Shown piece by piece: positions 37,601 through 44,212 of a stretch of DNA of 64,000 bases. The stretch comes from Leptospira soteropolitanensis (GTDB lineage Bacteria > Spirochaetota > Leptospiria > Leptospirales > Leptospiraceae). The notes under the pieces are model-generated. The model worked only from the letters and a program-made list of their open reading frames with translations, was not told where the DNA came from and made no database searches. The DNA lies in assembly GCF_026151655.1 (NCBI RefSeq), contig NZ_JAMQPN010000001.1, positions 124,001-188,000 on the forward strand, in the 5' to 3' direction. Position numbers and translations under genes: made by a program. The stretch's first letter is position 1. Each line of letters opens with the position of its first letter.

Positions 37601-37709
37601 CTTCTCGTTTCATCGATAGGACTGAGATCATTCCTGCAAGGAATAAAAAGATAAAAACTAAATTGGCAACTAATGGTTTATAGACGAAGAAATGAATAAT
37701 TTTTTTCAT
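34623..37709 (-). CDS. RND-family efflux/transport pump (AcrB/HAE1-like)
   Basis: The 1028-residue inner-membrane pump has an N-terminal helix, two large periplasmic loops and two six-helix membrane bundles, the full RND layout. Landmarks are NLVFIFLFLAGMISVLSMKREAFP at the start, GASPVDVEKKVTIPIEEKLREVEG, LGIIISLGMLVDNSIIISENIY in helix 4 (with the Asp proton site) and GLAGVIVNASIVLVDTIQEF in the second half. It uses the proton gradient to drive export of drugs, lipids or metal. No membrane-fusion or TolC gene is next to it. The start lies 63 bp after a DsbA-like gene on the same strand. Confidence 0.9.
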   Translation of the reverse strand: MKKIIHFFVYKPLVANLVFIFLFLAGMISVLSMKREAFPRVNFRQVRVLTVYPGASPVDVEKKVTIPIEEKLREVEGLDSVRSISRNSESDISIKIDLEHNNPDGVVNDIRRAVDRVTNLPIQVKDRPIVTEQKSSNFPVLEMAIHGAMNEMELQEMGRFIEDEMRKVSGVSRVDAFGKRKEEWRIRVDPELKKRYTLGFSDIINAISKRNISVPAGSFLRPITQDIRVTGEINEINDIKNIPIRSNETGNTILLSQVANVKDTYERPRVIAIVNGEPAYVLQIIKKDSADIIRTVEAIQERINELRKQIPANIQFTELNNEGARAIKRLDVVITNSLQGLFLVVVVLILFFSLKDALLTSLSLPLTLFATTIAFPIFDVSFNLVSMLGIIISLGMLVDNSIIISENIYKHRSRKMDSKEAAVLGASELFVPIIGSYLTTVAAFLPMAFMSGIMGKFIWQIPFMVIVALTLSLFESFLLLPVRYAQFTSHEVKKRSKHRDKFRSILDNGFESLKSAFTRFITRVVKRPFIALGSILIVFLSSCGLVGLMNFNLFPKEGIDYVLVRAEFPPDFSSQETAKQLQYFQPILDKIPKDEVQSIILKIGIQQTDPTDPLTRIGEQLGMAQIILVPETERKRTAQEIFGELEPDLKKLPNAVSVMVDLVVNGPPIGAAVTVAIEGRDYKILKQISNEMQDFLRKQEGVININDDYKPGREEIQIRVKDTASAITGIDTEITAYYVRTAMEGLEASNLRKGKDEVKIVIQNDDRFRDGLEDLDSIQISNKFGLLTPITAVTTKTTVQGIEALYHNDYEKAITVLADVNEAITSSSIVNGKIVDEFGNIGKKYPGYKIKFRGEQEETAKSMVSLLVAGVLAFFGIFAILAIIFNSIKKPILILLSIPLGFVGVVFGFLISGKALSFLAMIGIIGLAGVIVNASIVLVDTIQEFQAKGEGLYESLITASSERFRPILVTTLTTMAGMIPTAYAIGGSDPLLIPMTLSLAWGLGFGTFGSLLFIPASFSAYYKLKKRS

Positions 37710-37772
37710 AAATATGTTGTAATTAGAATCAATCTAAGAATCTGAAATGTTGGGTCAAGATGAAACGTTAAT

Positions 37773-38447
37773 TCATTGACTAGGTTTTTCTGATTCGCGT
37801 TCTTTTAAAACAGTCTCAATGACTTCTACAAATACAGCGGAATCTTGCGCACCACTCACTGCATACTTTCCACCAATAATAAAATAAGGGACACCGCTGA
37901 TTCCATTTTGATGGTAATAGGATATTTCTTGTCTTATGTTTTCTTTTAGCTCTGGATTTTCAAAAATGGCATCAAACTTAGCGCGATCTTTATAAATTGG
38001 TTCGGCAACTTGCCAAATCACTTGCTTGTCAGTAAGATCTTTGCCCTCAGTAAAGTTAGCAGCAAAAAACAAATCTACAAGTTTCGCTTGTTCTTCTAAA
38101 GTCGAAAGTCCAGCAACAAGGGCGTGTAATACCAAAGTGTTTGTCGCTTTAGGGATGGCTTCAAATCGAAAGGGGATTCCTACCGCTTTTCCAATTTCTG
38201 TTAATCTTTGCCACGCTCCGTCCAAACGATCCAAACTTCCGAATTTTTGTGTTAGGTGTTCTTTATAGTCAATCCCAGACTCAGGAATTTCTGGAGAAAG
38301 TTGGAATGGTCTCCATCGAACTTGCGGATCAATTTTGTTGCCTACTGTTTGGAGGGCCAGCTCTAGTTTCTTTTTTCCGACATAACACCAGGGACAAGCT
38401 ACATCAGAGACGATATCAATAGAAAAAGGTTCAGAGTTGGTTGACAT
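37773..38447 (-). CDS. DsbA-family oxidoreductase (FrnE-like)
   Basis: The 224-residue thioredoxin-fold protein has its active site CPWC at residues 18-21 in SDVACPWCYVGKKKLE, followed by the helical insertion typical of FrnE/2-hydroxychromene isomerase-like members. The cis-Pro loop reads GISGVPYFIIGGKYAVSGAQ near residue 190. There is no signal peptide, so it acts in the cytoplasm. The family includes polyketide tailoring and stress proteins; the substrate here is unknown. It diverges from the frameshifted nitroreductase gene across 52 bp and precedes the RND gene. Confidence 0.85.
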   Translation of the reverse strand: MSTNSEPFSIDIVSDVACPWCYVGKKKLELALQTVGNKIDPQVRWRPFQLSPEIPESGIDYKEHLTQKFGSLDRLDGAWQRLTEIGKAVGIPFRFEAIPKATNTLVLHALVAGLSTLEEQAKLVDLFFAANFTEGKDLTDKQVIWQVAEPIYKDRAKFDAIFENPELKENIRQEISYYHQNGISGVPYFIIGGKYAVSGAQDSAVFVEVIETVLKERESEKPSQ

Positions 38448-38499
38448 TTTATATTAGACTCCTATTCAATTGAGGTCTAGAACCATAAATGGAAAAATA

Positions 38500-39683
38500 A
38501 TGAAGCTCACAAGAAAAAGATTTTTATGGAACAGTTTTGCCTCAGGCGCTTTGCTTTCGCTTTCCTCGTTGCAAAAAGATTTATACGCTTATAGTGCTAC
38601 AGATGCAACTCTCCATAGACAAGATCCCCTCAAATTTGCGGAGTCTCTCGGTTTTACTAAACCATTAGATCAGATCCTTGTCACAGCTCTCCTAGCACCC
38701 AATTCTCACAATTCTCAACCTTGGAAAATAAAGAAGGTTTCGGATTCGGGATTCTTACTTTTTGGCGACATAGAAAAACAACTTCCAGAAATCGATTCCA
38801 TCAACAGGCAATTTTTCCATACACAGGGCTGTTTTTTAGAACTCGCACATTCAACGGCCGACAAACTTATGTTTGATACAAAATCTCATACTTTCCCAAA
38901 GGCAAACCTAACTCAAAATCCTTTTCCACTTTACCAGTAGCAAAATTTGAAATTTTCCCAAAAACAAAATGTGTTCATGACTTTTTATTTGCCGGTGTTC
39001 CGAACCGGAGGATGAATCGATCAGTATATTCTGGAGATTTTATTTCAAAAGAGGAAATAGAAGACTTAAAAATGTTAATGGGTCCCACTAAACATAAGTT
39101 ACTCTTCATAAATGACCCAAAACAACTAGAATCGATTCTTCCCATTTTAGATTCTGCCTTTTCTATGGAAACAAATCGTACGGAATCTAACGAACTGAAT
39201 CGAAAATGGTTTCGAATTTCGAAACAAGATATCTACCAAAAACGAGATGGGCTAACATTGGAAGGAAATGGACTTTCAGGAATGAAACTCTGGCTTGCAA
39301 AAACTTTCTTTGTGGATTTATCAAAAGATAAATGGCATTCCGTATCTGCTAAAGAAGCAGGAATTCAAATGTTCCAAAACCAAGTATATTCTTCGAAAGC
39401 TCTTGTTTTACTAACTACAGAAGGCGCAGATGATGAACGAACTTGGATAGAAACTGGAAGAGATTTTATGCGCATAAGTTTAGCCTGTGCCGTAAGAAAA
39501 ATTGCATTCCATACAATGAACCAAGCGGTAGAAGATTATCCTGAAAGTAGAGAGTTCACCAAACAACTAAAAACGATTCTTGGGTTAAAGTCAAAAGAAC
39601 AAATCCAATTAATTGCAAGGATGGGAAGGAGTTCCTATGAATATGATGCTCCAAGACGTGAATTAGAAAGTTTTTTGATTTAG
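38500..39683 (+). pseudogene. Nitroreductase-like (Acg family) gene with a frameshift
   Basis: ATG at 38500 opens a frame that stops at TAG 38938-38940. The frame one base earlier is open from 38877 to the stop at 39681-39683 and continues the same protein: it reads LPVAKFEIFPKTKC, then FAGVPNRRMNRSVYSGDF, with the PNRRxNRxVY block typical of Acg-type FMN-binding nitroreductase relatives. The joined protein would be about 394 residues with an N-terminal hydrophobic signal-like segment. A loss of one base between 38877 and 38940 explains both halves. It may be a real pseudogene or a sequencing error. The two halves alone would be 146 and 223 residues, the second starting at ATG 39012. The end overlaps the EAL gene by 4 bp on the opposite strand. 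Confidence 0.75.
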
Positions 39684-40480
39684 AGAGTAGGAAAGATCAC
39701 TTCACCAGCAGATTCAAAAGCTGGTTTAGAAAACAAATAACCTTGGTAAAGGTAAATTCCCATATCCACCAAAACATTCAATTCACTGATCGTCTCAACA
39801 CCTTCAGCAATCACGGTAATTCCTATTTCCTGACAGACATTCGCAATGGCTTTTGTTAATTTTTGAGCCACAGAATTCATATGAATGTTGCGGATCAGTT
39901 CCATATCTAACTTAATTAGATCAGGTTGGAATTTTGCGAGTAAATTGAGTCCTGAATATCCGGAGCCAAAATCATCGATCGCTGTCAAAAATCCATATTG
40001 TTGATAAGTTTTAAAAATATTAATGATATGATCATGATCTTGGACTTCTTCCCCTTCCGTTAATTCAAAGACCAGTCGATTCAACGGAAATTGATATTCC
40101 TTACTTGCTTCAAGAGTCGCACGAATACAAGTCTCCGGTTGGTAGACTGCGTTTGGCAAAAAGTTAATATTCAAATAAGAGGGAATGCCGATTTGACTTG
40201 CGAGTTGGATTGCCTTGATCCGACAAGATTGATCAAACTGATATCTGTTGTTGGAATTTACTTTGGAAAGAATCGAATAGGCAGATTCCCCTTTTATGCC
40301 ACGGACCAGTGCTTCATGGGAATAAATGGTTTTTTGGTTCCAATCAACAATGGGTTGAAAGGCCATAGTAAATGAAAAATCTAGGCCAGCACCATTACGG
40401 CATTCCGCACAACTATATAATTTAGGAACCTTACCTTCCTTTGTCGTAACTAGTTGGTCTTCGGGAAATTTTAATTTCAT
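39680..40480 (-). CDS. EAL-domain c-di-GMP phosphodiesterase with N-terminal CxxC
   Basis: The 266-residue cytosolic protein is nearly all EAL domain. Catalytic blocks are intact: EALVRG (56-58), NINFLPN, ELTEGEE, IDDFGSGYSGL, IKLDME and IAEGVET. It should hydrolyse c-di-GMP to pGpG. There is no GGDEF or sensory domain, but a short N-terminal segment has CAEC at residues 24-27, which could hold metal or sense redox state. This form (EALVRG) is shared with stand-alone and BLUF-linked EAL proteins. It is last in a minus-strand series after the TauE/SafE gene (53-bp gap). Confidence 0.85.
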   Translation of the reverse strand: MKLKFPEDQLVTTKEGKVPKLYSCAECRNGAGLDFSFTMAFQPIVDWNQKTIYSHEALVRGIKGESAYSILSKVNSNNRYQFDQSCRIKAIQLASQIGIPSYLNINFLPNAVYQPETCIRATLEASKEYQFPLNRLVFELTEGEEVQDHDHIINIFKTYQQYGFLTAIDDFGSGYSGLNLLAKFQPDLIKLDMELIRNIHMNSVAQKLTKAIANVCQEIGITVIAEGVETISELNVLVDMGIYLYQGYLFSKPAFESAGEVIFPTL

Positions 40481-40533
40481 AATGCCGTTATATGACTTAG
40501 ACGAAATCTATAATTGAAAACAAAAAATGGCAA

Positions 40534-41508
40534 TTAGAATTTTGGAAGTTTTCCCAGAACATACCAAACCACTACCAAAAATTGAAAGATAGCGGTAACA
40601 AGGAGAATGCTATAAGGTTTTGCATTCACTGCTTTTAAAGAACCGATCCTTGCTCCAAAAATTCCACCAAAACTTCCAATGATTGCCAATTCCAAATGCA
40701 ACTTCCCTTGCATAAAAAATAGCACACTCGTTCCAAAGGATGTAAGAAAGATTCCTAAAAATGAAGTCGCCACTGCTTCCACAGGACTCATGCGAAAGTA
40801 ATACACAAACAAGGGAACGGCAAGAAATCCACCGCCAATTCCAAATAAAGATGAAAACAAACCAAAAAAAATTCCCGTAAGAAGAACGATTGCTACGGAT
40901 TTGGAAGAGTAGGTAAACGATTCCTCCTGGTTTTCGTTAGTTTTCGATTGAATTGGTTCAATTGATTTTGAACTAGAGGAGAGAGAATCAAAAGAAGGCG
41001 ATGGATTTAAAATTTGTGACTGAACCTCTAGAGACTGAAAGTATTTCCTCCTTCTTCTTAAGGCTACGATCAAATTATAAACAGCTAAAATTCCTAAAAA
41101 AACAGTAAATACAATTAGATAAATAAACTCTGACAATGGAATTCCATAATACAATTGTTTGCCGAGTTCCGTATCTTCAAACCTTCCAAACTTGTAAGCG
41201 GTAAACTGTGCTGATGGAATTGATGTACAAAGGAGCAATAACCCCTGTTTCCAACGAATTTTGTTATTTTTGTAATAAACAAAAAGTCCTGAAAGAGAGG
41301 ACACAGGCATTTGCGCCAGTGAAACGGCAACGGCTTGAACGGCCGTTAAATGGAAGAAACTATGAAAGAAGGGAGTGTAAATAAATCCACCCCCGAGTCC
41401 CAAAAAAGATGCCAAATAACCTACAAAAAACCCAACTCCAAAGACAACAATGATCCCGGGCCAAAATCCCCAGACAAAATCATTATAAATTTGAAAATTG
41501 AGATCCAA
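40534..41508 (-). CDS. TauE/SafE-family membrane permease
   Basis: The 324-residue protein has about eight membrane segments in two homologous halves. Each half starts with the family glycine-rich motif: LGLGGGFIYTPFFHSFFHLTAVQA in the first, and LFGIGGGFLAVPLFVYYFRMSPVEA in the second. A charged cytoplasmic loop rich in Ser lies between them at about 155-200. The family exports sulfite, sulfoacetate or related organic anions; the substrate here is not predictable. It begins 5 bp after the lipoprotein gene, so it is in the same operon. Confidence 0.85.
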   Translation of the reverse strand: MDLNFQIYNDFVWGFWPGIIVVFGVGFFVGYLASFLGLGGGFIYTPFFHSFFHLTAVQAVAVSLAQMPVSSLSGLFVYYKNNKIRWKQGLLLLCTSIPSAQFTAYKFGRFEDTELGKQLYYGIPLSEFIYLIVFTVFLGILAVYNLIVALRRRRKYFQSLEVQSQILNPSPSFDSLSSSSKSIEPIQSKTNENQEESFTYSSKSVAIVLLTGIFFGLFSSLFGIGGGFLAVPLFVYYFRMSPVEAVATSFLGIFLTSFGTSVLFFMQGKLHLELAIIGSFGGIFGARIGSLKAVNAKPYSILLVTAIFQFLVVVWYVLGKLPKF

Positions 41509-41513
41509 TGATT

Positions 41514-42086
41514 TTAAAAATGTTCCTTGGCATCCTCAAAGAATTTGAATGTCATTCTTTCAAATACTTCTCGTTCTGTTGCTGTTTCAAAGTTGTACCA
41601 GGAAATTGGGATGAAGAGTAGCCACTGGGCATAATTTCTAAAAATATGATATTCATAAGTTCCCACTTTCTTTCCATCTTTATAGAGAAGATATTGTACA
41701 TCGTATCCGTCTTGTGTGGACCAAGCAGGAAGTAAAGTAGCAGTCAAAGTCGAAATTCCAAGAAACACTGTTGCTTCTGGGGAAGGTGAACGGTAATTCA
41801 CTTTTACATTTACTAAATAACCAGATTTAGGTACATCCACACCTTCCACTGTGTTTTTAAAACGGGTTTTGTTTTGGAAATAGTTTTTTAAAGCTTCTCT
41901 TCCACCCAAATTCATTTGAGGAAAGGTTGGCAACACATAAACAAAGTTAGCATCGTTTGTTTTTTCTTCTGCAGGAAGAGGAAGAATTTTGGGATGATCT
42001 TTATAACTGATCAAACAATTAGTTAAAACAATAAACAAAGGGAAAAGTAATCCGATTTTAAAAATTCTAGTTCTGGCTGTGGTCAT
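41514..42086 (-). CDS. Putative lipoprotein of unknown function
   Basis: ATG at 42086 has AGGAAGG 5 nt ahead, far better than the upstream ATGs at 42104. The 190-residue product starts MTTARTRIFKIG and has a lipobox-like end to its hydrophobic segment (IVLTNC), so it is probably lipidated. The rest is beta-rich with no known motif (YVLPTFPQMNLGGREALKNYF, and a hydrophobic end near WLLFIPISWYNFE). The start overlaps the previous gene by 20 bp. It sits between a zinc-site protein and a TauE/SafE permease. Confidence 0.65.
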   Translation of the reverse strand: MTTARTRIFKIGLLFPLFIVLTNCLISYKDHPKILPLPAEEKTNDANFVYVLPTFPQMNLGGREALKNYFQNKTRFKNTVEGVDVPKSGYLVNVKVNYRSPSPEATVFLGISTLTATLLPAWSTQDGYDVQYLLYKDGKKVGTYEYHIFRNYAQWLLFIPISWYNFETATEREVFERMTFKFFEDAKEHF

Positions 42087-42507
42087 GTAAACCTTCCTCA
42101 TCATGTCTTCTTTCTAATTCTTCGTATAATTCTTCTTGGTCTTCAGTAAAAAAAAGTTCAAATCCAATTCGTAAACAAACGGGATCGTCTTCTATCGAAA
42201 CATTGCTAGGTAAAATTAGATTCATCACATAAAACGTATTCGATTCTGCTTCTTCTATAAAAACTTCTGTAGCGTCCCACTCATCAAATTCTTCTACATC
42301 GGGTTTGCGAAATTCTTTTAAAATTTCATCAAAAGGTTCTGTGATGTAGTTAAATTCACCAGATTCGCTATCAATGATAAACTGGATGTGGTGGCAACCT
42401 GGCCCTTCTTCTTCTAAAGGGCTTAAGACCAAACTACCGCAAGCCGGGCAATGGATGACCGGATCGATAGCTCCACTCGGCCAATTGATATTGATGGTTT
42501 CTATCAT
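42067..42507 (-). CDS. Acidic hypothetical protein with N-terminal zinc-type Cys site
   Basis: No family recognised. The 146-residue acidic protein has HCPACG at residues 19-24 and GCHH at 37-40, a likely zinc site (Cys, Cys, Cys/His). A mixed region and a strongly acidic helical tail (EDQEELYEELERRHDEEG) follow. It is the first gene of a minus-strand series with the lipoprotein (20-bp overlap), TauE/SafE permease and EAL protein. It diverges from the 137-residue protein at 42658 across 150 bp. Confidence 0.65.
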   Translation of the reverse strand: MIETININWPSGAIDPVIHCPACGSLVLSPLEEEGPGCHHIQFIIDSESGEFNYITEPFDEILKEFRKPDVEEFDEWDATEVFIEEAESNTFYVMNLILPSNVSIEDDPVCLRIGFELFFTEDQEELYEELERRHDEEGLHDHSQN

Positions 42508-42610
42508 ATTACAAACCTCAAGACCCCATCCTATTGGATCTCATTCTTAAGGAAACTGGAATTTGTTTTTCTTTGTAAAAAACCATTTAAATCTTAGAAT
42601 GTAAAAGACA

Positions 42611-42648
42611 GATAGAATTTACAATATATACGATATTTTAATTCTATC
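42611..42648. repeat. Inverted repeat just before the 42658 gene
   Basis: GATAGAATT (42611-42619) and AATTCTATC (42640-42648) are 9-bp arms across a 20-nt AT-rich loop. The right arm ends 9 nt before ATG 42658. It could be an operator across the promoter, as the loop has a TATATA/GATATTTTAAT-type -10 region, or a leader hairpin. Confidence 0.45.
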
Positions 42649-42657
42649 TAAAAAGAA

Positions 42658-43071
42658 ATGGGAATCACTGCCGAATACCAATCTGCTTTTACATCCAGCT
42701 TTCATGAATTTTTTGGGAGCGCTAAGGATGTAGGTTGGGAACTTTACCACTTAAGTTCGGAACCAGATAATGATTTTCCCTCATGGCTTACCTTTACCAT
42801 CAGGAATCCGTTAGGTGGAAGGGCATTGGTTTTTCGTTATCATCACCAAGAAAACAAATTCTATGCCCATCTGAAAGTCCAAGTCATTCCCGGTGAAGAG
42901 AACTGGAGTTTAGACCAATTGTTTCATAAAAAAGGTTACACGGATCTAGATGCGGACGATATTCTTTCCTCTGGTGGAGAGTGGTTATTCTTTTCCCTTG
43001 CTCGACATTACTTCGGAATCATTATTTCCTTTTGTCCAAGGATTCTAGAGCCTGATTATTTTTTAGATTGA
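42658..43071 (+). CDS. Hypothetical protein, 137 residues
   Basis: I do not recognise this protein. It has no signal peptide, membrane segment or Cys pair. It is aromatic-rich with alternating strands and helices (WELYHLSSEPD, then FPSWLTFTIRNPLGGRALVFRYHHQ), possibly an alpha-beta fold. The ATG is preceded by AAAGAA and by the inverted repeat at 42611-42648. Its last 16 bp overlap the end of the converging YihY/BrkB gene. The frame is intact and reads as real coding sequence. Confidence 0.6.
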   Translation: MGITAEYQSAFTSSFHEFFGSAKDVGWELYHLSSEPDNDFPSWLTFTIRNPLGGRALVFRYHHQENKFYAHLKVQVIPGEENWSLDQLFHKKGYTDLDADDILSSGGEWLFFSLARHYFGIIISFCPRILEPDYFLD

Positions 43072-43892
43072 GACTTTTTGTTTCGATCATCCGCAAGAAC
43101 TTGGTTCCATAAAAATCCCCAAATAAAAAAAGTAGAGTTGATATAGGTGTATAACATAAGTACAACCATTTTGGAAATCAAATCATAAGCTAAGGAATAA
43201 TTTACGCCGACGTTTTTCATTTTTAAATAAAACTGAAATCCAAAACTCATTCCAAGAACCAAAAGAGATGCAAAAATGGCACCAGGTAAATTTTCCTTTA
43301 AAGTAGTTTTTGCTTTAGTAATATAAGCATAATAAAATGTAAATAATCCAATGCTATAGGGTAAAATAATGAGAGAAACAGAAAGATAAGGATTATTACG
43401 AAAAAATCCGAATCGAAACTTTTGGAACAAATACCTTTCTGCGTGTACCATCCCAAAAGTTAAATAAAAATACAAAACAAGTAAAACAAGAGAGATTACA
43501 AGTAAACGAAAGTTGATCCACTGCGAAGCAAAAAACCCAACCTTTGTCTCATCTCTAGAGATAAACCTTAGAGCCTTGGATATGGTTCCAAATATCGTTA
43601 AACTCGAAAAAAAGGATATCGCAATGCTGAGTGCGATTACATTATAACTTTTAACCCTTGTTAAATTTTCTACACTTTTGTCGATGGGTTGGAAAATGGG
43701 AGCCGGTAAAAATTTCCCAATTTGATCAGTCATCAAATTGATTGTTTTTGGGTCCTGCAATAGTCCGAGTAAAGTTACAAAAACTACGAGAAGCGGGAAA
43801 AGAGTGAGAAGAAAAGTAAAAGAAAGTTCCGAAGCAAGTCCGTGAACGTCATACAAATAAACTTCGCTGAAAAATCGTCGGAGTCGTTTCAT
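43056..43892 (-). CDS. YihY/BrkB-family inner-membrane protein
   Basis: The 278-residue protein has about six membrane segments and the family's N-terminal block: YDVHGLASELSFTFLLTLFPLLVVFVTLLG resembles the D.....AaalaYytllSlfPlll pattern. The family was once called tRNA-processing RNase BN in error; its members are membrane proteins of uncertain role. ATG at 43892 starts it at MKRLRRFF; a TTG 15 bp upstream is open but not better. It converges with the 137-residue protein and its 5' end faces the small gene at 44003. Confidence 0.8.
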   Translation of the reverse strand: MKRLRRFFSEVYLYDVHGLASELSFTFLLTLFPLLVVFVTLLGLLQDPKTINLMTDQIGKFLPAPIFQPIDKSVENLTRVKSYNVIALSIAISFFSSLTIFGTISKALRFISRDETKVGFFASQWINFRLLVISLVLLVLYFYLTFGMVHAERYLFQKFRFGFFRNNPYLSVSLIILPYSIGLFTFYYAYITKAKTTLKENLPGAIFASLLVLGMSFGFQFYLKMKNVGVNYSLAYDLISKMVVLMLYTYINSTFFIWGFLWNQVLADDRNKKSQSKK

Positions 43893-44002
43893 GCGGTCAG
43901 TTTGCAACTTGTCAGTATTTTTGTCTTATTTTTCTTGCAGTCTGATTTAGCGCGGAAACCCTGGAAGAATCTCAGTGACGTACCTAAAAGGGGAAAACTT
44001 CC

Positions 44003-44164
44003 ATGTCAGAAGAAAAAGAAAAGAAGAACAAAAAAATCGCGAAAATGACTGTTGCCGAAATTGATGCGGCCATCAAAAAGTCAGTGGAAACAATGAACGG
44101 CGAATCTAGCCTTTATGTGAAACACCTTCGCGAAAGAAAAGAGGAACTTCTAGCCAAAAAATAA
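44003..44164 (+). CDS. Small charged protein, 53 residues
   Basis: ATG at 44003 opens a 53-codon frame ending at TAA 44162-44164. The product is very charged (MSEEKEKKNKKIAK) and then helical: MTVAEIDAAIKKSVETMNG, YVKHLRERKEELLAKK. It has the look of a short coiled coil. A GGGG lies about 10 nt upstream and a terminator follows 20 bp later, so it appears to be a one-gene unit. No family recognised. Confidence 0.6.
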   Translation: MSEEKEKKNKKIAKMTVAEIDAAIKKSVETMNGESSLYVKHLRERKEELLAKK

Positions 44165-44183
44165 GGTTAGTCCCTCCTAAATC

Positions 44184-44203
44184 CCCGCCTTACGGCGGGT
44201 TTT
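44184..44203 (+). terminator. GC-rich hairpin terminator
   Basis: CCCGCC / GGCGGG across TTAC, then TTTT, 20 bp after the 53-residue gene. The following ABC-F gene starts at TTG 44213, only 9 nt later, so the hairpin could also act as an attenuator for that gene. Confidence 0.7.
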
Positions 44204-44212
44204 CATAGCGCT

